Positions 26,573 to 35,553 of a stretch of DNA of 64,000 nucleotides are shown piece by piece; the first letter of the stretch is position 1, and every line of letters starts with the position of its first letter. A program made the position numbers and the translations under genes. The stretch is taken from the NCBI RefSeq assembly GCF_900119795.1, contig NZ_LT634361.1, positions 3,271,001 to 3,335,000 on the forward strand. Direction: 5' to 3'. This stretch comes from Tenacibaculum maritimum NCIMB 2154 (lineage in GTDB: Bacteria > Bacteroidota > Bacteroidia > Flavobacteriales > Flavobacteriaceae). The notes below the pieces were generated by a model. That model was not told the DNA's origin. It saw nothing but the letters and a program-made list of their open reading frames with translations, and made no database searches.

Positions 26573-28114
26573 TTATAAATCAAATTTAATTCCCTGTGCT
26601 AACGGCAATTCATCTGAGTAATTAATTGTATTCGTTTGCCTTCTCATATATACTTTCCATGCATCAGAACCTGATTCACGACCACCTCCTGTTTCTTTTT
26701 CTCCTCCAAAAGCGCCACCTATTTCAGCTCCAGAAGTACCAATATTCACGTTTGCTATTCCACAATCAGATCCTGCATATGACAAAAACTTTTCTGCTTC
26801 TTTCATTTGACTAGTCATTATTGCCGAAGACAATCCTTGCGCCACTCCATTTTGTTTCTCGATAGCATTTTCTACCTCTCCTGTATATTTCATTAAATAT
26901 AATATTGGAGCAAAAGTTTCATGTTGAACAATTTCAAAATGGTTTTCCGCTTCAATAATTGCTGGCTTAACATAACAACCACTTTCAAAACCTTCTCCTT
27001 CTAAAACACCTCCTTCAACCAATACTTTTCCTCCTTCAGATTTTGCTTTTTCTATTGCTGATAAATACATATTTACTGCATCTTTATCAATTAGAGGTCC
27101 TATATGGTTTTTTTCATCTAGTGGTGTACCTATTGTTAATTGGTCATAAGCTCCCACAATTGCATCTCTTACCTTATCATATACTGACTCATGAATAATT
27201 AATCTTCTTGTAGAAGTACAACGTTGTCCACAAGTACCAACAGCTCCAAATACAGCACCAGGAACCACCATCTTTAAATCAGCAGAAGGAGTAATTATAA
27301 TAGCATTATTTCCTCCTAACTCCAACAATGATTTCCCAAAACGCTGAGCAACAGTAGCTCCTACTATTCTTCCCATTCTTGTAGATCCAGTTGCCGATAC
27401 TAAAGGAATTCTAGTATCCATTGTCATAAACTCTCCTACTTTATAATCACCATTTATAATACAAGAAATTCCTTCTGGCAAGTTATTTTCTTTTAAAATT
27501 CCAGCTATAATATTTTGACAAGCAATAGAACATAATGGTGTTTTTTCAGAAGCTTTCCAAACACAAACATCACCACAAATCCATGCCAAAGCCGTATTCC
27601 AAGCCCAAACAGCTACTGGAAAATTAAACGCTGAGATAATACCAACAACCCCTATAGGGTGCCATTGTTCTCTCATAACATGCCCAGGACGTTCCGAAGG
27701 AATTGTTTGACCATTTAATTGTCTTGACAACCCAACAGCAAAATCGCAGATATCAATCATTTCCTGAACCTCTCCATAACCTTCTTGTAAAGACTTCCCC
27801 ATTTCATAAGAAACTAACTTTCCTAATGGTTCTTTTAAATCTCTTAGCTTATTACCAAATTGACGGACAATCTCTCCCCTTTGCGGAGCTGGCATATTTC
27901 TAAAAAACTTAAATGCCTCGGTAGCGGTATCCATTACCTTTTCGTAATCTTCTCTTGTAGTTGCTTTTACTTTACCTATTAATTTTCCATCTACAGGAGA
28001 ATAGCTTTCAATAAGCTCTCCATTTGAAAAATTCACAGAGCCCGTAGAAGTCCCCTCGTTTATCTCTTTTAAGCCTAATTTTACTAAAGCTTCTTTGATT
28101 CCAAAATCTGCCAT
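26573..28114 (-). CDS. ALDH7-type aldehyde dehydrogenase
   Basis: The product has 513 residues and oxidises an aldehyde to the acid with NAD(P). Motifs: GIISAFNFPVAVWAWN, the Glu region LELGGNNAIII, and the catalytic Cys in GTCGQRCTSTRRLI. The GQRCTSTRR form is characteristic of ALDH7 (antiquitin, alpha-aminoadipic semialdehyde dehydrogenase), so a role in lysine breakdown or aldehyde detoxification is likely. It is a single gene with a TAGCTTTG box upstream and a hairpin downstream. The subfamily call is by motif only. Confidence 0.9.
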   Translation of the reverse strand: MADFGIKEALVKLGLKEINEGTSTGSVNFSNGELIESYSPVDGKLIGKVKATTREDYEKVMDTATEAFKFFRNMPAPQRGEIVRQFGNKLRDLKEPLGKLVSYEMGKSLQEGYGEVQEMIDICDFAVGLSRQLNGQTIPSERPGHVMREQWHPIGVVGIISAFNFPVAVWAWNTALAWICGDVCVWKASEKTPLCSIACQNIIAGILKENNLPEGISCIINGDYKVGEFMTMDTRIPLVSATGSTRMGRIVGATVAQRFGKSLLELGGNNAIIITPSADLKMVVPGAVFGAVGTCGQRCTSTRRLIIHESVYDKVRDAIVGAYDQLTIGTPLDEKNHIGPLIDKDAVNMYLSAIEKAKSEGGKVLVEGGVLEGEGFESGCYVKPAIIEAENHFEIVQHETFAPILYLMKYTGEVENAIEKQNGVAQGLSSAIMTSQMKEAEKFLSYAGSDCGIANVNIGTSGAEIGGAFGGEKETGGGRESGSDAWKVYMRRQTNTINYSDELPLAQGIKFDL

Positions 28115-28149
28115 TTTGCTTTAAAATTTATTTGTTTCAATTCGAAAAC

Positions 28150-28157
28150 CAAAGCTA
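28150..28157 (-). promoter_or_regulatory. TAnnTTTG -7 box for the ALDH gene
   Basis: Minus-strand TAGCTTTG is a perfect -7 match, 35 bases before the start codon. A TTG lies upstream but only 12 bases away, closer than the usual 17-23. Confidence 0.4.
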
Positions 28158-28254
28158 CGAATAAAATCACAATATTTAAATTAAACAATAATCAAGCTTT
28201 TGTTTAATTTTAAACTTTCATCCTTAACGTTCCCTCTCAGCAAGAAAACAACAT

Positions 28255-28662
28255 TTATTTGACAGGGATCACTACTTCCTTAAAAACATCTTTCCCCTCC
28301 TTATCTTTTCCTTTCCAAAATTTAAAAAGATAATCATTTCTCTGAACTGCTCTTACTGGAAACTTAAACTCATTCTTAATAACTTTTTGAGTACATGCTG
28401 TTTCTAAGTCCTCCACCACATTAACCGCTATAACCCTCGTAGTTCCCTTATATTCATAATACAAGCTACGAAAATAGGAACAGGTATTAGGAAGCTCATA
28501 TGTTATTGTAATCGTTGCTACCCTACCAAATTCAAACTCCTTGGGAGCTTTTATTTCTTTAACTGGTAAAATTCTATGTTTATACATGGAAGCTTCATCT
28601 TTCGTACACGAAGACATCATACCAACTATTACAAAAAATATCGCTATTATTTTCTTCATCAA
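28255..28662 (-). CDS. Small lipoprotein, last gene of the sigma operon
   Basis: The product has 135 residues and no family I recognise. It has a lipoprotein signal peptide (IAIFFVIVGMMSSC, Cys19). The body is beta-rich (RVATITITYELPNTCSYFRS) with two further Cys (in PNTCS and ETACTQ) that might pair. It lies 14 bases after the barrel protein gene and so follows the ECF sigma factor in one transcript. It may be part of the signal-sensing output of that locus. Function unknown. Confidence 0.75.
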   Translation of the reverse strand: MMKKIIAIFFVIVGMMSSCTKDEASMYKHRILPVKEIKAPKEFEFGRVATITITYELPNTCSYFRSLYYEYKGTTRVIAVNVVEDLETACTQKVIKNEFKFPVRAVQRNDYLFKFWKGKDKEGKDVFKEVVIPVK

Positions 28663-28676
28663 TACTCCTTTGTTTC

Positions 28677-30098
28677 CTAAAAATTATATATAAAGCCCGT
28701 AGAGACACCTAAAGTATAAGGTTTAAACCCCCTCGAACTTCCTGAAAAAGCATTTATTTGTGCCTTAAACATTGGATTCACGTTTAAAATCCAGTTTTCA
28801 TTAAAAGAATAATTAAAATCTAACCCTAAGTTTCCACTAAAATTGATTACATTCAAATTTGTAGGCCTCTTTATTTCTTTAGTAAAAAGAATTGTTTTAA
28901 CCTCTGCACTACTTTTATCTAAAATTAAAGAACTAAACCCTGTAATAAAACTTGTGCTAATTTTTTCACCCCTAAACAAGGTGTACTTTATTTCAACAGG
29001 GATTTCTATATACTTCACAATTTGATCTAGTTGAGCTTCATGATCTATAATAGCGTTTTCAGGTAATCCTATATGGCTAGAAACAACTGTAGCATTTTCT
29101 ATTAAAATATTTAAAAAAGCCTCTGGTGAAGAAGCCAGCCCATCTGGTCCATTATCATTCTCTGAAATCAACGTTACCTCATTCGTTGTATAACTCATAT
29201 CTTGCAAATGGACTCCTGACTGAATCGACCACCTTTTTCCTAATTGATAGGCTACCTTGACACCATAAGAAAATGTACTATTTCCCTTTGTTTCTTTATC
29301 TCTAAATTCTCGTCCCATCAAAGAAAATCCAGAAAAGGAATTTGACTTTACTGCTGCTATGACAGGTGCCAACGACCATTTCTTCACATTTGCTTTTTCA
29401 ATAGAAATACTATCTTTTTTTGCTATAGCTTCTATAAAATCCTGCTTTTCCTGAACATCTAAAACGCTATCTTTCTCTGTATCAACATCTGATATTACTT
29501 CTTTAATCTTCTCCACTCCTGAAAAAGATTCATCAACAAACTTTTTTATTTTATCACCGATATCTTCTTTCACAATTACTGCTTGCACAAGTTCTTGTTC
29601 TGTTGATGTTGCATTGGTTTCAAAAATAGGCTTGTGTTTGGCTTTACTCTTTTTAGATATATTTACGCGTTTTTCAACACTTTCTATTTCATTATAAACA
29701 ATAGCTTCCTTCAGGTTATCTTCCTTAACACCTTCTGAAAAAGCTTCAATCTCTTCCTTCTGCAAATCCTTACCTCCTTCTTTCCTCACTATTATTTCCT
29801 CTTCATCTTTTAAGATAAACTTATTCTCAACCTTACTCTTTATTTGCTCTGTAGTTACAATATCCACCTCACCTTCTCCTAAAGAAATTATTTCTATATC
29901 ACTAAAATACAAAGGATATAGAACCATTCCTACAACTAATATTGCTGCAACCCCTCCCAAAAACCACCAAATAGGGATTGGGACACGTTTCTTTTTTTCT
30001 AACTTTCGCTCAATATTACTCCACACTTCTGGTCTTGGAGAAACCGCTAAGTTTTGTAACTTTTCCTGAAATAACTTGTCTATATTATTCTCCTCCAT
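28677..30098 (-). CDS. Anti-sigma-like N terminus fused to outer-membrane barrel
   Basis: The product has 473 residues. Residues 1-40 (KLFQEKLQNLAVSPRPEVW) resemble the cytoplasmic start of proteins encoded after ECF sigma genes. One membrane helix follows (IWWFLGGVAAILVVGMVLYPL, about 44-64). About 65-245 is a charged, probably extended linker. About 245-473 is a PorT-like beta-barrel ending in Phe. If both parts insert, the chain would cross the whole envelope. It begins six bases after the sigma factor gene, so it probably regulates that factor. The barrel and helix are seen; the signalling role is inferred. Confidence 0.8.
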   Translation of the reverse strand: MEENNIDKLFQEKLQNLAVSPRPEVWSNIERKLEKKKRVPIPIWWFLGGVAAILVVGMVLYPLYFSDIEIISLGEGEVDIVTTEQIKSKVENKFILKDEEEIIVRKEGGKDLQKEEIEAFSEGVKEDNLKEAIVYNEIESVEKRVNISKKSKAKHKPIFETNATSTEQELVQAVIVKEDIGDKIKKFVDESFSGVEKIKEVISDVDTEKDSVLDVQEKQDFIEAIAKKDSISIEKANVKKWSLAPVIAAVKSNSFSGFSLMGREFRDKETKGNSTFSYGVKVAYQLGKRWSIQSGVHLQDMSYTTNEVTLISENDNGPDGLASSPEAFLNILIENATVVSSHIGLPENAIIDHEAQLDQIVKYIEIPVEIKYTLFRGEKISTSFITGFSSLILDKSSAEVKTILFTKEIKRPTNLNVINFSGNLGLDFNYSFNENWILNVNPMFKAQINAFSGSSRGFKPYTLGVSTGFIYNF

Positions 30099-30104
30099 TT
30101 AAAC

Positions 30105-30692
30105 TTATTTTTCTATGTGCTGATTAGCTTCTATTTTTTGCTTCAAAAAACATCGTGCCCTAGAAAGATTTGACTTTGATGTTCCTTCTGAAATTTTTAA
30201 CATTGCAGCAATCTCCTTATGCGAAAAACGATCTAATACATATAAATTAAAAACCAACCTATACCTATCTGGCAATTCTTGAATAAGTGACAGCAGGTAA
30301 TCAACACTTATATTTTCTTTTTCAAAATTTATTTCACCTGTTCCTTCCTCTATATTTTCTTCAGGAACAGTATTCAACATTGCTTTGCTTCTATATTTCT
30401 GCAAGGCTGTATTTATAACAACTCGTTTCATCCACCCCTCAAAAGATCCTTTCTTTTTATACTGATGTATCTTACTAAAAATCGATAAAAAACTATCTTG
30501 TAAAGTATCTTCTGCATCTTCATAATTCTTTGAATACTTTAAACAAACATGAAATAATTTATCTGCAAAAAGCTGATACAACTCTGACTGAGCTCTCAAA
30601 TCTTGTTTACAGCATCGTTCTATTAATTCTTTCTCGCTAAGAGTGAATTGCTCTTTATAGTTTAAAACTATAGGATAAAATAAAGACAACAT
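30105..30692 (-). CDS. ECF RNA polymerase sigma factor
   Basis: The product has 195 residues. Region 2 is visible as LYQLFADKLFHVCLKYSKNYEDAEDTLQDSF with the core-binding DAEDxxQ pattern, and region 4 as LPDRYRLVFNLYVLDRFSHK followed by EIAAMLKISEGTSKSNLSRAR, the -35-binding helix-turn-helix. It directs polymerase to a small regulon. The next gene, six bases on, carries the likely membrane regulator. The first ~15 residues are unusual, and the true start may lie a few codons inside. Confidence 0.92.
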   Translation of the reverse strand: MLSLFYPIVLNYKEQFTLSEKELIERCCKQDLRAQSELYQLFADKLFHVCLKYSKNYEDAEDTLQDSFLSIFSKIHQYKKKGSFEGWMKRVVINTALQKYRSKAMLNTVPEENIEEGTGEINFEKENISVDYLLSLIQELPDRYRLVFNLYVLDRFSHKEIAAMLKISEGTSKSNLSRARCFLKQKIEANQHIEK

Positions 30693-30896
30693 CTAACTAT
30701 TTATTTTCAAAGTTATTCTATGCTTTCTAAATTTTATTAGGGAGCAACTATTTGAAGTAATCATTATTCCAATACGCGTACAAAGAAGGGGTAGTAGCTT
30801 TATTATCATAAAAAAAATTAACAATTAATGTGGGACATTTTTTTCAAAAAAACAAGACTACAAAGATCATGTAATTATATTAAATAATCATAAGTT

Positions 30897-31313
30897 TTAT
30901 ATGATAGTTATTCTTTTCGTAATATATTCTGTAGCTGACTTTTTAAATTTCAACTCATAATCACCTCTTTCCTTTACTTTAAAACGATACTCTTCAATCC
31001 TCATTTTAGTAGCTGTATTTCTATTAATATCTGAATATTTAACCTCTACCTCAATGGTTCTTAACTTATTAGATCCTTCTTCTACAAACTTACTAAAAAG
31101 ACTTTCATTATCAGCTAACTCAAATTTTACATTAAAAATACACTCTTCATTCACCTCTCCTTTCCTAGGTCCTGTTACTCCAACTGCAAAAGCATTTTTT
31201 CTTGTATAAGACACCATGTTTACAGTATTAGAAGAAAGACTTCCTGCTGAAACTAAAAAAACTAAAATAACTGGCTCTAAATTTGCATTGACGACCTCTT
31301 TTACATTCTTCAT
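30897..31313 (-). CDS. Hypothetical protein with one hydrophobic N-terminal segment
   Basis: From ATG 31313 (MKNVKEVVNANLEPVILVFL) the product has 138 residues; a longer frame to 31421 would run into the divergent gene and is not favoured. One hydrophobic stretch (PVILVFLVSAGSLSS) may anchor or export it. The rest is a beta-rich domain with many charged residues (EVEVKYSDINRNTATKMRIE). I do not recognise the family. It is a single gene, separated from the sigma operon by 204 bases. Confidence 0.55.
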   Translation of the reverse strand: MKNVKEVVNANLEPVILVFLVSAGSLSSNTVNMVSYTRKNAFAVGVTGPRKGEVNEECIFNVKFELADNESLFSKFVEEGSNKLRTIEVEVKYSDINRNTATKMRIEEYRFKVKERGDYELKFKKSATEYITKRITII

Positions 31314-31398
31314 TTTTATAAATTTAAACGATACTATATTTATAAGATGAAAAAAAGTTAAAAGGTTGCGTGAAATAGCTTTATTTTTGCCTGCACTT

Positions 31399-32373
31399 AT
31401 GCAAAATAAAATTTTCAACATAAAAAATAATAGCCAATTTACACAAGCTGCTTTAGAGATCTTTAAACATCAGTTTACAAACAATAAGGTATATCGCTCT
31501 TTTTGTGACCTATTATACATCCACCCTAGTGATGTAAAAAAAATAGAAGAAATACCTTTTTTACCTATTCAATTTTTTAAAACTAAAAAAGTAATTTCAT
31601 CTCAAGAAGAAATCCAAGCAACCTTTACCAGTTCTGGAACTACAGGAAAGAATATTAGCAAGCACTTAATTACAGATTTATCATGGTACACAACCAGCTA
31701 TTTAAAAGGTTTCGAATACTTTTATGGAAATATTGAAGAATATGCCATACTCGCTTTACTTCCAAATTACTTAGAAAGAAAAGGCTCTTCTTTAGTACAC
31801 ATGACCAACGATTTAATAAATCGTTCAAAGCATCCTGAAAGTGGATTTTATTTAAATAATCTAGGGGAACTAGCTAAAAAATTAAAAAACCTAGATCAAA
31901 ATGGACAAAAAACACTTTTAATAGGTGTTTCTTTTGCTTTATTAGACCTGATTGAAAATCATCAATTTGATTTAAAAAACACCATTGTAATGGAAACAGG
32001 AGGAATGAAAGGGCGAAGAAAAGAACTCATTCGAAATGAGCTTCATGAAATTCTTTCGAAAGGATTTGGCGTTCAAAAAATTCACTCAGAGTATGGTATG
32101 ACAGAACTACTAAGCCAAGCTTATTCAAATGGAAATGGGATTTTTACCTGTCCTCCTTGGATGAAAATACTTACAAGGCATACCGATGACCCTCTAACCA
32201 TTCTAACATCTGAAAGATCAGGAGGCATGAATGTCATTGACTTAGCCAACTACAATTCTTGCTCCTTTATTGCTACACAAGATTTAGGAAAAAACCACAG
32301 CGATGGACATTTTGAAATCATTGGGCGTTTCGATAATTCTGATATAAGAGGATGCAATTTAATGGTGCTCTAA
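31399..32373 (+). CDS. LuxE-like acyl-protein synthetase/acyltransferase
   Basis: From ATG 31399 the product has 324 residues; an 11-codon upstream extension is less likely. It has the adenylate-forming signature TFTSSGTTGKNISKH near 79-93 and downstream VMETGGMKGRRKELIR and HSEYGMTELLSQAY, typical of LuxE/acyl-protein synthetase-like AMP-ligases in Flavobacteriia. It probably activates a carboxylate with ATP. No lux-type partners are near, so the acyl acceptor is unknown. It converges on tRNA-Asn, sharing a terminator. Confidence 0.82.
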   Translation: MQNKIFNIKNNSQFTQAALEIFKHQFTNNKVYRSFCDLLYIHPSDVKKIEEIPFLPIQFFKTKKVISSQEEIQATFTSSGTTGKNISKHLITDLSWYTTSYLKGFEYFYGNIEEYAILALLPNYLERKGSSLVHMTNDLINRSKHPESGFYLNNLGELAKKLKNLDQNGQKTLLIGVSFALLDLIENHQFDLKNTIVMETGGMKGRRKELIRNELHEILSKGFGVQKIHSEYGMTELLSQAYSNGNGIFTCPPWMKILTRHTDDPLTILTSERSGGMNVIDLANYNSCSFIATQDLGKNHSDGHFEIIGRFDNSDIRGCNLMVL

Positions 32374-32433
32374 TATTCGTAATCTCTCCCATTTCTAAAC
32401 ACCCTTTTTCAACTATTTAAAAAAAATCAAAAA

Positions 32434-32464
32434 AAAAGTCTTAACTAATTAAGTTAAGACTTTT
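32434..32464. terminator. Hairpin terminator for tRNA-Asn and the LuxE-like gene
   Basis: A perfect 13-bp stem (arms 32434-32446 and 32452-32464) with a 5-base loop begins one base past the tRNA 3' end. A-run and T-run ends allow use on both strands. Confidence 0.88.
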
Positions 32465-32465
32465 G

Positions 32466-32539
32466 CTCCCCCTCTTGGACTCGAACCAAGGACCCTCTGA
32501 TTAACAGTCAGATGCTCTAACCAACTGAGCTAAGGAGGA
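32466..32539 (-). tRNA. tRNA-Asn (anticodon GTT)
   Basis: The minus strand folds as a 74-base cloverleaf. The acceptor stem TCCTCCT pairs with AGGGGGA (one T.G pair), the D-arm carries AGCTCAGTTGGTTAGAGC, the anticodon loop is CTGTTAA within CTGACTGTTAATCAG, and the T-arm is GGTTCGAGTCC. The discriminator is G and CCA is not encoded. A promoter with both boxes lies upstream and a hairpin terminator directly downstream. Confidence 0.97.
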
Positions 32540-32570
32540 GTTTACATCGAGAAATCTCGTTTTGCGAGTG

Positions 32571-32600
32571 CAAATATACAACTCATTTTTGATTCCACAA
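32571..32600 (-). promoter_or_regulatory. Bacteroidota-type promoter of tRNA-Asn
   Basis: On the minus strand TTG (32600-32598), a 19-base spacer and TATATTTG (32578-32571) match the -33/-7 consensus exactly with standard spacing. The -7 box ends 31 bases before the tRNA. This is the clearest promoter in the window. Confidence 0.75.
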
Positions 32601-32734
32601 TTTTTTTTTGAAAAAAATCATCTTTTTTTTTCAGTTATTAAAAATATTAGAAAATACACTGCCCTAAAACATCTGTTTATAATGACTAAAATTAAATTAA
32701 CACCTAAAAAAGAATGTCCTTTTACTAAAAATTG

Positions 32735-32742
32735 TATTTTTG
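32735..32742 (+). promoter_or_regulatory. TAnnTTTG -7 box for sucA-sucB
   Basis: TATTTTTG lies 39 bases before ATG 32782. It overlaps the first codons of a longer frame starting at 32740, which supports the shorter sucA start. Confidence 0.4.
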
Positions 32743-32781
32743 TCGGAATTACACGCTTATACACAAAGTATTAAATTTTAT

Positions 32782-35514
32782 ATGGACAAGTTTTCGTTCT
32801 TAAACGCAGCACATACAGGCTTTATAGCTGACTTATATGACAAATATTTACAGAATCCTGATGCTGTAGAACCAAGTTGGAGAAGTTTTTTTCAAGGCTA
32901 TGATTTAGCCAATGAAAATTACTCTTTTACAGATGAAGAGATAATATCAGAAATACCAGAAGAAGTTCGTAAAGAATTTTTAGTAATCGATTTGATTAAT
33001 GGCTATAGAACTCGTGGACATTTGTTTACTAAAACAAACCCTGTAAGAGATCGTAGAAAATACACACCCACTTTAGATATTGAAAACTTTGGTTTATCTA
33101 AAAGCGATCTAGCCACTATTTTTAATGCTGGCGAGATATTAGGTTTAGGCCCTAAGCCTTTGGCTGAAATAATCAATCATCTAGAATCTATCTATTGTGA
33201 CTCTATAGGTGTTGAGTATATGTATTTACGCAACCCTGAAGAGCTAAAATGGTGGCAAAATCGATTGAATAAAAATGATAATCACCCTAACTACAGCACA
33301 GATGCTAAAAAATATATTCTACAAAAGGTAAATCAAGCCGTTGGTTTTGAAAGTTTTTTACAAACAAAATATGTAGGGCAAAAACGTTTTTCTTTAGAAG
33401 GAGGAGAAGCTTTAATTCCTGGAATTAGTGTTTTGTTACGTGATGCTGCTGAAAAGTATGGCGTAAAAGAATGCGTTTTAGGAATGGCTCATCGTGGCCG
33501 TTTAAATACGCTCGTTAATATTTTTAAGAAACCTGTTCGTGAATTATTTAACGAATTCGAAGGAAAAGATTTTGAAGACGAAAATTTAGATGGTGATGTA
33601 AAATATCATTTGGGGCTAACACTAAGTAAGACTTATAAGGATGGGCAAACCATCAAAATGAATTTAGTACCTAATCCTTCTCATTTAGAAACTGTTGATG
33701 CAGTGGCCGAAGGGATTGCTCGTGCGAAAGTAGATAAAAAATATGAAGGAGACGATTCTAAAATATTACCGATACTAGTTCATGGTGATGCTGCAATTGC
33801 GGGGCAAGGAATTGTTTATGAAGTTACTCAAATGGCTCAGTTAAATGGCTATAAAACAGGAGGAACTGTACATATTGTAGTAAACAATCAAGTAGGGTTT
33901 ACTACTAACTATTTAGATGCTCGATCTAGCACTTACTGTACTGATGTAGCTAAAGTAACACTATCTCCTGTATTACATGTAAATGCTGATGACGTAGAGG
34001 CTGTGTGCCATGCCATGGAAATGGCCATTGAGTTTAGAATGAAATTTAAACGTGATGTTTTTATAGATTTACTTGGTTATAGAAAGTATGGGCATAATGA
34101 GGGAGACGAACCTCGTTTTACACAACCCAATTTATACAAAGCAATTTCGAAGCATAAAAATCTAAAAGATATTTACGCTACTCAATTGCTATCAGAAGGC
34201 ACCATTGATAAGACTTACCTTACTCAAATTACACAAGAGTTTAAGTCTATGCTAGAAGCTGAATTTGAAAAATCAAAAAATGACGCTACTTCTAAAGTAA
34301 GGGAATTCATGGAAAGTACTTGGCAAGGCTTTACCCGAAAAGGTAAAGAGGCTATGCTTTCTCCTATAAATACAACTTATTCTACAGAAAAACTAAAAGG
34401 AATTGCAAGTGTAGTTTCTTCTGTTCCTGAAAATGTAAAATTTGTGCGAAAAGCTGAGCGAATTTTAAAAGGTCGTTCAACAATGGTTTTTGAAAACAAT
34501 TCTCTTGATTGGGGGATGGCAGAAACCTTGGCTTATGGTTCTTTATTAGAAGAAGGGTATAATGTTCGTATATCAGGACAAGATGTTGAACGTGGTACTT
34601 TTTCTCATAGACACGCTATATTACGTGACGAAAACTCAGAAGAACGTATTAATTTATTAAATACCAACCCTAATAATAAGGGAAAAATGACCATTTTTAA
34701 CTCTCACTTATCAGAATATGGCGTTTTGGGGTTTGACTATGGGTATGCGATGGCCTATCCTAATAGCTTAACTATTTGGGAAGCTCAATTTGGAGATTTT
34801 TCTAATGGAGCACAAATTATGTTCGACCAGTATATTTCTGCTGCAGAAGATAAATGGAAATTACAAAATGGAATTGTTATCTTACTACCTCATGGTTATG
34901 AAGGGCAAGGATCAGAACACTCTTCCGCAAGAATAGAACGTTACCTACAATTATGTGCCGTAGATAATATGACCGTTGCAAATTGTACGACACCGGCAAA
35001 TATCTACCATTTGCTACGCCGTCAAATGAAACGCGATTTCAGAAAACCTCTAATCGTATTTACACCGAAGAGTTTATTACGTCATCCTAAAGCTGTTAAT
35101 ACTATTGAGGATTTAGCTAACGGATCATTCCAAGAGGTTATTGATGATACTACTGTTGATAAATTAAATGTTAAAAAAGTAGTATTTTGCATGGGGAAAT
35201 TCTATTATGATTTACTAGCTGAGCGTGAAAAATTAAATAGAGAAGATATTGCCCTTGTTAGAATAGAGCAATTGTTTCCTTTGCATGAAGCTCAATTAGA
35301 AAAAGTCTTAACTGGATATCCAAACGCAGAAAGATTTGTTTGGGCGCAAGAGGAACCTAAAAATATGGGAGCATGGAGCTATATGCTAGAACGCTTCCCT
35401 AAAATAAAATTAGAAGTTGCATCCAGAGCATATCATGCGGTACCTGCTGCTGGTTCTAGTGCAAGATTCAAAAAAAGACACCAAAGAGTAATCGATACAG
35501 TGTTTGACAAATAA
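32782..35514 (+). CDS. sucA: 2-oxoglutarate dehydrogenase E1 component
   Basis: From ATG 32782 (MDKFSFLNAAHTGFIADLYD) the product has 910 residues, the usual E1 size. It decarboxylates 2-oxoglutarate with thiamine diphosphate and passes the succinyl group to the E2 lipoyl arm. Visible are the N-terminal E2-binding segment (NPDAVEPSWRSFF), GMAHRGRLNTLVNIF, VHGDAAIAGQGIVYE of the ThDP site, HNEGDEPRFTQP, and the C-terminal SGQDVERGTFSHRHA. sucB follows by 39 bases. E3 (lpd) is not in the window. Confidence 0.97.
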   Translation: MDKFSFLNAAHTGFIADLYDKYLQNPDAVEPSWRSFFQGYDLANENYSFTDEEIISEIPEEVRKEFLVIDLINGYRTRGHLFTKTNPVRDRRKYTPTLDIENFGLSKSDLATIFNAGEILGLGPKPLAEIINHLESIYCDSIGVEYMYLRNPEELKWWQNRLNKNDNHPNYSTDAKKYILQKVNQAVGFESFLQTKYVGQKRFSLEGGEALIPGISVLLRDAAEKYGVKECVLGMAHRGRLNTLVNIFKKPVRELFNEFEGKDFEDENLDGDVKYHLGLTLSKTYKDGQTIKMNLVPNPSHLETVDAVAEGIARAKVDKKYEGDDSKILPILVHGDAAIAGQGIVYEVTQMAQLNGYKTGGTVHIVVNNQVGFTTNYLDARSSTYCTDVAKVTLSPVLHVNADDVEAVCHAMEMAIEFRMKFKRDVFIDLLGYRKYGHNEGDEPRFTQPNLYKAISKHKNLKDIYATQLLSEGTIDKTYLTQITQEFKSMLEAEFEKSKNDATSKVREFMESTWQGFTRKGKEAMLSPINTTYSTEKLKGIASVVSSVPENVKFVRKAERILKGRSTMVFENNSLDWGMAETLAYGSLLEEGYNVRISGQDVERGTFSHRHAILRDENSEERINLLNTNPNNKGKMTIFNSHLSEYGVLGFDYGYAMAYPNSLTIWEAQFGDFSNGAQIMFDQYISAAEDKWKLQNGIVILLPHGYEGQGSEHSSARIERYLQLCAVDNMTVANCTTPANIYHLLRRQMKRDFRKPLIVFTPKSLLRHPKAVNTIEDLANGSFQEVIDDTTVDKLNVKKVVFCMGKFYYDLLAEREKLNREDIALVRIEQLFPLHEAQLEKVLTGYPNAERFVWAQEEPKNMGAWSYMLERFPKIKLEVASRAYHAVPAAGSSARFKKRHQRVIDTVFDK

Positions 35515-35553
35515 AATACAAAAGAAATTCAGAGAAAATAAAATTTAGTACTG

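Noticed and set aside
32562..32774. 70-residue plus-strand frame between tRNA-Asn and sucA
   Set aside because: It covers the tRNA promoter and the sucA promoter box and reads as AT-rich Phe/Lys/Ile sequence without a domain.
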